Shown in pieces: positions 16,706-25,193 of a stretch of 64,000 bases of DNA. Location: NCBI RefSeq assembly GCF_031846325.1, contig NZ_JAVRHZ010000001.1:62001-126000 (forward strand). The letters are read 5' to 3'. Each line of letters starts with the position of its first letter. The first letter of the stretch is position 1. The stretch is from Patiriisocius_A hiemis (lineage in GTDB: Bacteria > Bacteroidota > Bacteroidia > Flavobacteriales > Flavobacteriaceae). A model generated the notes under the pieces. The model made no database searches and was not told the DNA's origin. It was given only the letters and a program-made list of their open reading frames with translations. The translations under genes and the position numbers were made by a program.

Positions 16706-16735
16706 AGAAAACCGCTCTCGAAAGAACGGTTTTCT
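16706..16735 (+). terminator. Hairpin terminator
   Basis: AGAAAACCG at 16706-16714 pairs with CGGTTTTCT at 16727-16735. It lies directly after the small membrane-protein gene and just before the convergent acyl-CoA dehydrogenase gene. Confidence 0.65.
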
Positions 16736-16792
16736 CAACTAACTAACCAAATTCCAAATTATGAAAGGAATTTACTTTAAATGTGTTTATCC

Positions 16793-18592
16793 TTAAAAAG
16801 GATATTTATTCTCTTCTGTTACCTTTTCAGCAATTTTAGTTCGTAATGCTACAACATTAGGCATGTTTTGATATTTTGTAAAACGTTTTAAGCCCATAAG
16901 CATCATTCTTTGTTCGTCGCCTTCAGCAAAACTTACAATACCTTCTTTAGCACTTCTAGTAATATTATCTACTGCATGGTATAAATTAAGCTGCGCCATT
17001 GCTACTTGATAGTCTGCGTTAGCGCCACCATTTTTATGTGTTTTTTCTGCGCGTAACACAGCACTTTCTGCCATATATATATCAATTAAGATATCTGCAG
17101 AAGCCATTAGTAATTGTTGATGTTGTTCTAAATCTGGACCAAATTTTTGAACGGCACTTCCTGCAACCATTAGGAATACTTTTTTCAATCTTTTTATGAT
17201 ATCTTTTTCTTCTGAAAGTGTTTCAGAAAAATCTGGAGTATCAAAAGATGGAATTCCAAGTAGTTCTTCACCAACAGCGGTTGCTGGTGCAAGTAAATCT
17301 ACATGTCCTTTCATTGCTTTTTTTACAAGCATACCTACGGCTAGCATTCGGTTTATTTCATTTGTTCCTTCGTAGATACGTGAGATACGTGCATCACGCC
17401 AAGCAGCTTCCATTGGAGTATCTGCACTAAAGCCCATTCCTCCAAATATCTGGATTCCCTCGTCACTACAATTCTGGATATCTTCAGAAACAGCAACTTT
17501 TAGTATTGAACACTCTATTGCGTATTCTTCAACTCCTTTTAGCTCTGCTTCTTGATGCGTATTGCCTTCTGAAAGCCTTATGCTTATTCTATCTTCTATA
17601 TTCTTTGCTGCTCTATAACTTGCACTTTCACCCACAAACATAGCAGTAGCCATTTCAGCAATTTTAGATTGTATTGCCCCAAATTTTGCAATAGGTGTTT
17701 TAAATTGAATACGCTCGTTAGCATACTTTGTGGCTTCGGTAATTACTCTACGTTGTGCATCTAGACAGGCTGCAGCCAATTTTATACGCCCTACATTTAA
17801 TGCATTCATAGCAATTTTAAAACCAGCGCCTCTCTCTGAAAGCATATTCTCTACAGGAACTTTTGTATCACTAAAAAATACTTGACGAGTAGACGAGGAG
17901 TGAATTCCTAATTTTTGCTCCTCTTCTCCCATAGTGATACCATTACTTGGGTCGTTTTCTACAATAAATCCAGTAATATTTTTATCATCCTCTATTCTAG
18001 CAAAAACAATAAATACATTGCAGAAACCTGCATTAGAAATCCACATTTTTTGTCCAGAGATTTTGTAATGTGTACCATCTTCTGAAAGGACTGCTTTTGT
18101 TTTACCACTATTTGCATCACTACCTGCTCCAGGCTCTGTTAAACAGTATGCGCCAAACCATTCTCCTGTTGCTAATTTTGGCACGTATTTTTTCTTTTGC
18201 TCTTCGTTACCATATAATGTTATTGGCATTGTACCAATCCCAGTATGCGCTCCAAAGGCAGTAGCAATAGACCCTGTGGCTCCAGAGATATAATCACAAA
18301 CTAACATCGTGGTTACAAAACCCATCCCTAAACCATTGTACTCTTCGGGAACTGCAATTCCTAGTAAACCAAGTTCACCAGCCTTACGCATTACTTCTTC
18401 AGTTAGCGCATAGTCTTTCTTTTCAAAACGTTCTTTGTGAGGCCAGATTTCTCTATCTACAAAATCTGTAACCGATTCTTTCATCATTTTTTGCTCTTCC
18501 GAAAAGTCTTCTGGAGTAAAAATGTCCATACAGTCTGTTTCTTTAACTAAAAACTGACCACCGCGGAGTATATCTTTATTTATTGTGTCCAT
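16793..18592 (-). CDS. Acyl-CoA dehydrogenase with C-terminal extension
   Basis: Flavoenzyme of 599 aa catalysing the first step of fatty-acid beta-oxidation (acyl-CoA to trans-2-enoyl-CoA). The core (residues ~25-440) shows the FAD-binding segment YCLTEPGAGSDANSGKT, KMWISNAGF and the catalytic-base segment RISRIYEGTNEINRM. About 150 extra residues at the C-terminus form a helical extension, as in the larger Bacteroidetes and mitochondrial very-long-chain-type enzymes (usual small enzymes are ~380 aa). It is the last gene of an operon with fadA, fadB and a MarR regulator, with gaps of only 3-26 bases. Confidence 0.94.
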   Translation of the reverse strand: MDTINKDILRGGQFLVKETDCMDIFTPEDFSEEQKMMKESVTDFVDREIWPHKERFEKKDYALTEEVMRKAGELGLLGIAVPEEYNGLGMGFVTTMLVCDYISGATGSIATAFGAHTGIGTMPITLYGNEEQKKKYVPKLATGEWFGAYCLTEPGAGSDANSGKTKAVLSEDGTHYKISGQKMWISNAGFCNVFIVFARIEDDKNITGFIVENDPSNGITMGEEEQKLGIHSSSTRQVFFSDTKVPVENMLSERGAGFKIAMNALNVGRIKLAAACLDAQRRVITEATKYANERIQFKTPIAKFGAIQSKIAEMATAMFVGESASYRAAKNIEDRISIRLSEGNTHQEAELKGVEEYAIECSILKVAVSEDIQNCSDEGIQIFGGMGFSADTPMEAAWRDARISRIYEGTNEINRMLAVGMLVKKAMKGHVDLLAPATAVGEELLGIPSFDTPDFSETLSEEKDIIKRLKKVFLMVAGSAVQKFGPDLEQHQQLLMASADILIDIYMAESAVLRAEKTHKNGGANADYQVAMAQLNLYHAVDNITRSAKEGIVSFAEGDEQRMMLMGLKRFTKYQNMPNVVALRTKIAEKVTEENKYPF

Positions 18593-18611
18593 TTTATATT
18601 TGGTTTTTTTA

Positions 18612-19802
18612 TTAATTCAAAAATTCAAAAATTCCACATGCTCCTTGTCCAGTACCAACACACATTGTTACTGCTCCATACTTACCTTTCATCTCTCTTT
18701 TTCTCATCTCATCAAATAACTGAACTGAGAGTTTTGCTCCTGTACAACCTAGAGGGTGTCCTAGTGCTATAGCTCCCCCATTTACATTTACTATTTCTTG
18801 ATTAAGCCCAAGTTCTCTAATTACTGCTAACGATTGTGAAGCAAAAGCCTCATTTAATTCAATTAATGATAAATCATCTTGTCTAAGTCCAGCTTGCTCT
18901 AGTGCTTTTGGAATTGCTTTTACTGGACCTATACCCATAATACGTGGCTCAACACCCGCCGCAGCGTAATTAACTAATCTTGCAACTGGTTCAAGGTTTA
19001 ATTCTTTGACCATAGCTTCACTCATAACCATTACAAAAGCGGCTCCATCACTCATTTGTGAAGAATTACCAGCGGTTACGCTCCCTCCTTGTGCAAATAC
19101 AGGACGTAACTTTGCTAATGCTTCTTTATTAGTTCCTTTTCTAGGTCCTTCATCTTTAGTTACTGTATAATTCTTTGTTGCTTTTTTTCCGTTATCATCA
19201 ATGTATGTTTGCTCAACATTAATTGGAACAATTTGATCTTGAAAACGATCTTCAGATTGCGCTTTTAATGCCTTCATGTGAGAATTGTAGGCAAACTCGT
19301 CTTGGTCTTCTCTAGAAACCTTAAACTGATTTGCGACAGCTTCTGCTGTATTTCCCATTCCCCAGTAATATTCTTCATGACCTGCTTTTACAGTTTCGTA
19401 GTTTAGTTCGGGTTTAAAACCGGTCATAGGAACGCTACTCATGCTTTCAGATCCTCCAGCAATTATGCAATCTGCCATACCTGCTTGAATTTTTGCTGTA
19501 GCAATACCAATGGTTTCAATCCCTGAGGAGCAAAAACGATTTACAGTTACACCAGGTACGTCAACACTATTTAATCCAATAAGAGATATAAATCTCGCCA
19601 TGTTAAGTCCTTGAGAACCTTCGGGCATTGCATTACCTACGATAACATCGTCAATTTTTTTAACATCAAGATTGGGTAATTCTTTCATCATATGCTGAAT
19701 TACTTCAGCACCCAACTCATCGGCTCTTTTAAACCGAAATACTCCTCTTGGTGCTTTTCCAACAGCTGTTCTATATGCTTTTACTATATATGCTTGTTTC
19801 AT
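18612..19802 (-). CDS. fadA: Acetyl-CoA C-acyltransferase (3-ketoacyl-CoA thiolase)
   Basis: Thiolase of 396 aa performing the last beta-oxidation step, CoA-dependent cleavage of 3-ketoacyl-CoA. All catalytic positions are present: Cys91 in NRFCSSGIE, the His in GGAIALGHPLGCTG, and Cys381 in CVGTGQGACG. The middle contains the thiolase loop with GNSSQMSDGAAFV. Length matches the family. Its gene lies between fadB and the acyl-CoA dehydrogenase gene in the same operon, which makes a degradative thiolase more likely than a biosynthetic acetoacetyl-CoA thiolase. Confidence 0.95.
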   Translation of the reverse strand: MKQAYIVKAYRTAVGKAPRGVFRFKRADELGAEVIQHMMKELPNLDVKKIDDVIVGNAMPEGSQGLNMARFISLIGLNSVDVPGVTVNRFCSSGIETIGIATAKIQAGMADCIIAGGSESMSSVPMTGFKPELNYETVKAGHEEYYWGMGNTAEAVANQFKVSREDQDEFAYNSHMKALKAQSEDRFQDQIVPINVEQTYIDDNGKKATKNYTVTKDEGPRKGTNKEALAKLRPVFAQGGSVTAGNSSQMSDGAAFVMVMSEAMVKELNLEPVARLVNYAAAGVEPRIMGIGPVKAIPKALEQAGLRQDDLSLIELNEAFASQSLAVIRELGLNQEIVNVNGGAIALGHPLGCTGAKLSVQLFDEMRKREMKGKYGAVTMCVGTGQGACGIFEFLN

Positions 19803-19828
19803 TTTTCTGTTTTTTTTTTACTAATACC

Positions 19829-22237
19829 TTAATTACGTAATGGTTTCCCTTTTTTCAACATATGTTGAATACGCTCAAGCGTTTTCTTTTCAGTAGAAAG
19901 GCTCAAAAAAGCCTCTCTTTCTAGATCTAATAAGTACTGCTCAGAAACTTCTGTTGGCTCAGATAAGTCACCACCAGCCATTACATATGCTAGTTTATTT
20001 GCTATCTTTTTATCATGTTCACTTATGTAATTACTTGCTTCCATTGAGTCTGTTCCTACTAAAAACATACCCAATGCTTGTTTACCAAGAACTTTAATGT
20101 CTTTTCTCTTTACTGGCTTTGTGTATCCTTGATCTGCTAGCAATTTAGCATAGGCTTTTGCGGTAGCGATTTGTCTATCTTTATTTACTACAACAATATC
20201 TTTTCCTTTTTGGAGTATGCCTAAATCAAATGCCTCATATGCAGAAGTAGCTACTTTTGCCATCCCAATAGTTAAGAAATATTCTTGGAGTGTATTTAAT
20301 TCTACGTCTCCTTTTTTGAAAGTGTCTTGGGCTCTCAAAGCCATTTCTTTAGAGCCTCCACCGCCAGGAATTACTCCAACACCAAATTCTACAAGGCCTA
20401 TATATGTTTCTGCCGCCGCAACTACTTTATCGGCGTGCATTGATAATTCACATCCGCCTCCAAGAGCCATCCCATGTGGAGCAGCAATAGTTGGGATTGA
20501 TGAGTAACGCATGCGCATCATAGTATCTTGGAAATACTTAATAGCCATATTAAGCTCATCATATTCTTGTTCTACAGCCATCATAAAGATCATTCCAATA
20601 TTTGCACCTACAGAGAAATTAGTAGCTTGGTTTCCTACAACAAGACCTGCAAAATCTTTTTCTGCCAGATCAATAGCTTTGTTTAAACCAGCAAGAACAT
20701 CACCTCCAATGGTGTTCATTTTAGATTGGAATTCTACATTAAGAATGCCATCACCTAAATCTTCAACAACAACTCCAGAGTTTTTAAATACTTCCTTAGA
20801 CTTTCTAATATTGTCTAAAATAATAAAGGCGTCTTGTCCAGGTATTTTTTCTTGTGATTTTTTAGATATATCGTAGTAATAGGTAGCCCCATCTTTTACT
20901 GTATAGAATGAAGTGTTACCGGCATTAATCATTTCTTGTACCCAAGAAGCAGCTTCAATACTTTCATTTTTCATTATTTCTAATCCAGCTTCTACTCCTA
21001 TAGCATCCCATATTTGGAAGGGGCCATGCTCCCAACCAAAACCTGCTTTCATTGCATCATCAATTTTGTATAAATCATCAGATATTTCAGGAATACGATG
21101 TGTTACGTATCCAAAAAGTGAAGCAAAACTTTTTCTATAGAAATCACCAGCTTTATCTTTTCCTTTTACAAGGACTTTAAACCTATCTGCTACATTGTCT
21201 ATAGACTTTGTTAATTCTAAGGTAGCAAATTTTGCTTTTTTTCCATCACGATATTCTAAGCTATCTAAGTCTAAAGAAAGAATTTTAGACCTTCCATCAT
21301 CTCCTTTTACTTTTTTATAAAACCCTTGACCTGTTTTACTTCCCAACCATTTATTATCCATCATGGTGTTAATAAAGCCTGGAAGCTTAAAGAGTTCATG
21401 ACGTTCATCGTCTGGACAGTTTTCTGCTATACCATTCGCTACATGTACTAGGGTGTCTAGCCCTACTACGTCTACAGTTCTAAAAGTTGCAGATTTAGGA
21501 CGACCAATTACTGGTCCTGTTAATTTATCTACTTCCTCTATAGTTAATCCCATTTCTTTAACAGTATGGAATAAGCTCATAATACTAAAGATTCCTATTC
21601 TATTTCCAATAAAAGCTGGCGTGTCTTTTGCTACAACCGATGTTTTACCTAGAAACTTTTCTCCGTAGTTATTTAAAAACTCTAAAACGGTAGTATCTGT
21701 TTTAGGTCCTGGAATAATTTCGAATAACTTTAAGTAACGTGCAGGATTAAAGAAGTGTGTTCCGCAGAAATGTTTTTGAAAATCTTCAGAACGACCTTCG
21801 CTCATAAATTTAATAGGAATACCAGAAGTGTTAGATGTAATTAGCGTTCCTGGAGTTCTATGTTTCTCTAGTTTTTCGAACACCTGTTGCTTTATGTCTA
21901 GTCTTTCAACTACAACCTCCATAATCCAATCTACATCTGCTACCTTGGCAATATCGTCTTCTAGGTTACCAGTTGTAATTCTATCTGCAAAATCTTTATG
22001 GTATAATGGAGCAGGTTTAGATTTTATTGAAGTAGCTAACGCATCGTTTACTAAACGATTACGTACTACTTTGTCCTCTAACGTAAGTCCTTTTGCTTTT
22101 TCGGCATCTGTAAGTTCTCTTGGAACGATGTCTAATAGTAAAACTTCTACACCAATATTTGCAAAATGACAAGCGATACCACTTCCCATGATACCCGAAC
22201 CAATAATCGCAATTTTATTTATTGTTCTTTTTGACAT
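19829..22237 (-). CDS. fadB: 3-hydroxyacyl-CoA dehydrogenase / enoyl-CoA hydratase fusion
   Basis: Bifunctional beta-oxidation enzyme of 802 aa. The domain order is reversed relative to E. coli FadB: an N-terminal Rossmann NAD site GSGIMGSGIACHFA (residues ~13-26) begins the hydroxyacyl-CoA dehydrogenase part, with THFFNPARYLKL and GRPKSATFRTVDVVGLD further on. The C-terminal half carries the crotonase domain, with oxyanion-hole segment NFSVGANIG and catalytic acids in ALGGGCELSMHAD and EFGVGVIPGGGG. This order is that of Bacillus FadN-type proteins and is usual in Bacteroidetes. The gene follows the MarR gene after three bases. Confidence 0.95.
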   Translation of the reverse strand: MSKRTINKIAIIGSGIMGSGIACHFANIGVEVLLLDIVPRELTDAEKAKGLTLEDKVVRNRLVNDALATSIKSKPAPLYHKDFADRITTGNLEDDIAKVADVDWIMEVVVERLDIKQQVFEKLEKHRTPGTLITSNTSGIPIKFMSEGRSEDFQKHFCGTHFFNPARYLKLFEIIPGPKTDTTVLEFLNNYGEKFLGKTSVVAKDTPAFIGNRIGIFSIMSLFHTVKEMGLTIEEVDKLTGPVIGRPKSATFRTVDVVGLDTLVHVANGIAENCPDDERHELFKLPGFINTMMDNKWLGSKTGQGFYKKVKGDDGRSKILSLDLDSLEYRDGKKAKFATLELTKSIDNVADRFKVLVKGKDKAGDFYRKSFASLFGYVTHRIPEISDDLYKIDDAMKAGFGWEHGPFQIWDAIGVEAGLEIMKNESIEAASWVQEMINAGNTSFYTVKDGATYYYDISKKSQEKIPGQDAFIILDNIRKSKEVFKNSGVVVEDLGDGILNVEFQSKMNTIGGDVLAGLNKAIDLAEKDFAGLVVGNQATNFSVGANIGMIFMMAVEQEYDELNMAIKYFQDTMMRMRYSSIPTIAAPHGMALGGGCELSMHADKVVAAAETYIGLVEFGVGVIPGGGGSKEMALRAQDTFKKGDVELNTLQEYFLTIGMAKVATSAYEAFDLGILQKGKDIVVVNKDRQIATAKAYAKLLADQGYTKPVKRKDIKVLGKQALGMFLVGTDSMEASNYISEHDKKIANKLAYVMAGGDLSEPTEVSEQYLLDLEREAFLSLSTEKKTLERIQHMLKKGKPLRN

Positions 22238-22240
22238 GTT

Positions 22241-22690
22241 TTATGCTATTTTTTTTAAGTCGTAAATTTTTTTTGAATTAATTAATTCTAATATGTTGTT
22301 GGCTACCTTTTTAAAGGTTGCTAATTCTTCTGGAGAAATACTAGCTTTTACAGCTTCATCAAACTGTAATACTACATTTTTTGAAAATTCTCGCATCTCT
22401 TTTCCAAAAGGGGTAAGGTGTATTAAAACACCTCTACCATCCAGGGGATTAGGTTTTCTTTCTATAAGACCCTTTTCCTCCATTGTTTTTAACGTACGAG
22501 ACAAACTTGTTGCTTCCATGCCCATTTTAGGGCCTAATGCAGTTGATGGAGTTCCTTCTTCTGGATCAATACTAATAAGTGCAAACCCTGTAGCCATTGT
22601 ACTCCCTTTTTTACTCGCTTCTTCATTATACATTTTTGTAACACTCATCCATGTTGCGCGTAATATGTAATCTATTGTTTTTTCTTTCAT
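22241..22690 (-). CDS. MarR-family transcriptional regulator of the fad operon
   Basis: Winged-helix regulator of 149 aa with the MarR layout: an N-terminal dimerisation helix, a recognition region around MGMEATSLSRTLKTMEEKGLIERKPNPLDGR (the D-x-R wing motif is present as LDGRG) and C-terminal dimerisation helices. As first gene of the beta-oxidation operon, it very probably represses its own transcript and is released by an acyl-CoA or fatty acid; this is inference. Two perfect inverted repeats at 22711-22727 and 22749-22760 flank its predicted -7 element and are good operator candidates. Confidence 0.92.
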   Translation of the reverse strand: MKEKTIDYILRATWMSVTKMYNEEASKKGSTMATGFALISIDPEEGTPSTALGPKMGMEATSLSRTLKTMEEKGLIERKPNPLDGRGVLIHLTPFGKEMREFSKNVVLQFDEAVKASISPEELATFKKVANNILELINSKKIYDLKKIA

Positions 22691-22710
22691 AAATAGAATG
22701 GGTTAGTGTT

Positions 22711-22727
22711 TTCTGAAAATTTCAGAA
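22711..22727 (-). promoter_or_regulatory. Inverted repeat at the marR/fad transcription start (operator candidate)
   Basis: TTCTGAAA-A-TTTCAGAA is a perfect 8-base inverted repeat around one central base. It lies immediately downstream of the predicted -7 element (22737-22730, TATATTTG on the minus strand), overlapping the expected transcription start. Position, symmetry and size suit a MarR dimer. Confidence 0.6.
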
Positions 22728-22729
22728 GT

Positions 22730-22760
22730 CAAATATAAGAAAAAATACTATGCATGCATA
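22730..22760 (-). promoter_or_regulatory. Promoter of the marR-fad operon with palindromic spacer
   Basis: On the minus strand TATATTTG (22737-22730) is a perfect -7 element. Directly upstream, between it and the -33 region, the 12-base palindrome TATGCATGCATA occupies 22749-22760. The predicted untranslated leader is about 30 bases. Confidence 0.6.
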
Positions 22761-22822
22761 ATAAATTTAAAAGAGATTTCTTAAAATAATCACAATGCAA
22801 ACAAAATTAATAGTAATACTAT

Positions 22823-22830
22823 TATATTTG
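22823..22830 (+). promoter_or_regulatory. -7 promoter element of the tetR export operon
   Basis: TATATTTG is a perfect TAnnTTTG match located 19 bases before the ATG at 22849. It makes an upstream ATG at 22795 unusable, since that would precede transcription, and therefore decides the start of the TetR gene. Confidence 0.65.
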
Positions 22831-22848
22831 CATAAAGTTATATCAAAT

Positions 22849-23520
22849 ATGGATACTTTACTTAAGTCTATTAAAATTATTGTGAACGATAAAGTCTTTA
22901 AAAAAGACCCAGAGTCCTCTAAATTAGGTAAGAATATTATAGAGCAAAGTATTTTACTTATAGACGAAATTGGATTTGATGCTTTTACATTTAAAAAACT
23001 AGGAGTCAAGATTGGATCTAATGAGAGTTCTATTTATAGATATTTTGAAAACAAACATATGCTTCTATTGTATTTGGCCTCTTGGTATTGGAGTTGGATT
23101 GAGTATCAATTAGTATTCTCGACATCTAATATTGCCAATCCAAAAGAAAAGCTAGATAAAGCTATAGAAACAATTGCCCGAACTGTAGAAGTTGACTCTT
23201 CATTTACGCATGTTAATGAAGTTGCTTTACATAGAATTATTATTAATGAATACTCTAAATCTTATTTAACAAAAGAGGTTGATGATGAAAATAAAGAAGG
23301 TTTTTTTGCAATATATAAGCGACTAGTTATTCGTTTTAGTGATATGATACATTTAGTAAATAAAGAGTATCCTTATCCACTAAGTTTAGCTAGTACTTTA
23401 ATAGAAGGTGTATTGCATCAACATTATCTTAAGGATCACTTCCCCTCAATTACAGATTGCGATAGTGTTTTACCAACTGCATATTTTAAACATTTAATAT
23501 TTACCAATCTTAAAGGATAG
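22849..23520 (+). CDS. TetR-family transcriptional regulator
   Basis: Protein of 223 aa whose N-terminal region has the TetR helix-turn-helix: IIEQSILLIDEIGFDAFTFKKLGVKIGSNESSIYRYFENKHMLLLYL (residues ~30-76), with the YRYF-xxK-xxLL signature. The C-terminal ligand-binding part is diverged, as usual. Start at 22849 is chosen because a -7 promoter element ends 18 bases upstream. It is the first gene of a four-gene unit with an ABC transporter, an HlyD adaptor and a TolC-like protein, so it most likely controls that exporter; the inducer is unknown. Confidence 0.87.
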   Translation: MDTLLKSIKIIVNDKVFKKDPESSKLGKNIIEQSILLIDEIGFDAFTFKKLGVKIGSNESSIYRYFENKHMLLLYLASWYWSWIEYQLVFSTSNIANPKEKLDKAIETIARTVEVDSSFTHVNEVALHRIIINEYSKSYLTKEVDDENKEGFFAIYKRLVIRFSDMIHLVNKEYPYPLSLASTLIEGVLHQHYLKDHFPSITDCDSVLPTAYFKHLIFTNLKG

Positions 23521-23523
23521 AGC

Positions 23524-25182
23524 ATGACTAAGAAAACATTTTCTTCTTGGCAAAGACTTGTTAATCTATTAAAACTTGATAAAAAAGATGTATTGCAAAT
23601 TTTTTATTATGCAATTTTTGCTGGTATTGTAAGTTTGTCTTTACCTCTAGGAATTCAAGCAATTATTAATTTAATTCAAGGAGCACAAATAAGTACATCT
23701 TGGATTGTACTAGTAGTTTTGGTAACGATAGGGATTATTTTTGTTGGACTACTTCAGTTAATGCAATTTAGAATTATAGAAAATATTCAACAAAAGATTT
23801 TTACAAGAGCTTCTTTTGAATTTGCATATAGATTTCCAAAAATTAAAATGAGTGAGCTAAGAAATTATTATCCACCCGAGCTTGCGAATCGATTTTTTGA
23901 TGTATTAACTATTCAAAAGGGGGTTTCAAAAATATTAGTTGATTTCCCAGCTGCTTTACTTCAAATAATCTTTGGATTAATCTTACTGTCTTTTTACCAT
24001 CCTTTTTTCATAATTTATGGATTCTTACTAGTTGGGCTTATCTATATCTTGTTTAAATTTTCAGCTCAAAAAGGGTTGTTAACTAGCCTAGAAGAGTCTA
24101 AAAATAAGTACAAGGTCGCACATTGGATACAAGAAGTAGCAAGGTCTATTATAAGCTTTAAACTATCGGGTAAAACCAACCTTGCTATGAAAAAAAACGA
24201 TGCTTTAGTTGCAGATTATTTAGATGCTAGAGAAAGTCATTTTAGAGTTCTGGTATTTCAGTTTATAAAAATGATTGGTTTTAAAGTTCTTGTTACTGCA
24301 GGACTTTTATTAATAGGTGGATTGTTGGTTTTAAATCAAGAAATGAATATTGGACAATTTGTTGCTGCTGAGATTATTATTTTATTGATTATTGGCTCTG
24401 TAGAAAAACTTATCACAGGTCTTGAAACCTTTTATGATGTTCTTACTTCTTTAGAAAAACTAGGCCAAGTTGTTGATAAAGAACTAGAGTCACAAGAAGG
24501 GCAAGATCCACTTTTGTTAAATGAAGATCTTACAATTGAACTTAATAAAGTAGACTACATTGCTCCAGTTGATAATAAAAAAATACTAGAAAATATTTCT
24601 TTGAAAATTCCTCCAAGGAGTAATACGTTAATTAAGGGTAGTAATGGTTCTGGTAAGACAACACTTTTGCGAATTATTGCTGGAATACTAGAGCCTACCT
24701 CAGGAACAATTTTTGCCAATGAAATCTCTTTACAAAACCTTCAAATAAACAAATATAGAGGGCTTATTGGGCAATCTCTTATGGATGAAACTCCCTTTGA
24801 AGGTACCATCCTTGAAAATATCACTTTTGGGGACGAATCTATTCCGTTAGAAGATGTGTATTGGGCTCTTGATAATATAGGTTTAACAGAATTTGTAAAA
24901 AACAAAGAAAAGGGGTTGCAGACTATTTTATATCCAGAAGGGAAGCAACTCTCATACTCATTAAGTAAAAAAATTGTACTAGCAAGAAGTATAGTAAGTA
25001 AACCAAAGTTATTAATCTTAAAAGAACCACTAGATCAATTAGATATTAAAGATCAAAATAAGATCATAGATTTTCTTACTAAAAAAGAAAATCCTTGGAG
25101 CTTAGTTGTTGTAAGCCAGAATACAAAATGGGAAGAAGTAATTACTAATAAGATTACCATTGAAAATGGTCGTATTATTTAA
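23524..25182 (+). CDS. ABC exporter (membrane + ATPase) with degenerate ATPase motifs
   Basis: Half-transporter of 552 aa with an N-terminal six-helix membrane domain (residues ~20-300) and a C-terminal nucleotide-binding domain (~335-552). The Walker A loop is intact (GSNGSGKTT, ~residues 372-380) and so is the Q-loop region. However, the signature LSGGQ is replaced by LSYSLSKK (~476-483), the Walker B Asp by Lys500 (LLILKEP, with the catalytic Glu501 kept) and the switch His by Gln532 (VVVSQNT). If it acts as a homodimer, hydrolysis should be slow or regulated. There is no N-terminal C39 peptidase. The partners are the adjacent HlyD and TolC genes. Confidence 0.88.
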   Translation: MTKKTFSSWQRLVNLLKLDKKDVLQIFYYAIFAGIVSLSLPLGIQAIINLIQGAQISTSWIVLVVLVTIGIIFVGLLQLMQFRIIENIQQKIFTRASFEFAYRFPKIKMSELRNYYPPELANRFFDVLTIQKGVSKILVDFPAALLQIIFGLILLSFYHPFFIIYGFLLVGLIYILFKFSAQKGLLTSLEESKNKYKVAHWIQEVARSIISFKLSGKTNLAMKKNDALVADYLDARESHFRVLVFQFIKMIGFKVLVTAGLLLIGGLLVLNQEMNIGQFVAAEIIILLIIGSVEKLITGLETFYDVLTSLEKLGQVVDKELESQEGQDPLLLNEDLTIELNKVDYIAPVDNKKILENISLKIPPRSNTLIKGSNGSGKTTLLRIIAGILEPTSGTIFANEISLQNLQINKYRGLIGQSLMDETPFEGTILENITFGDESIPLEDVYWALDNIGLTEFVKNKEKGLQTILYPEGKQLSYSLSKKIVLARSIVSKPKLLILKEPLDQLDIKDQNKIIDFLTKKENPWSLVVVSQNTKWEEVITNKITIENGRII

Positions 25183-25193
25183 TAAATAAGAAG

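Noticed and set aside
19829..22237. Several plus-strand open frames opposite fadB
   Set aside because: They are antisense to a complete, well-conserved coding sequence and have no promoter or family features.
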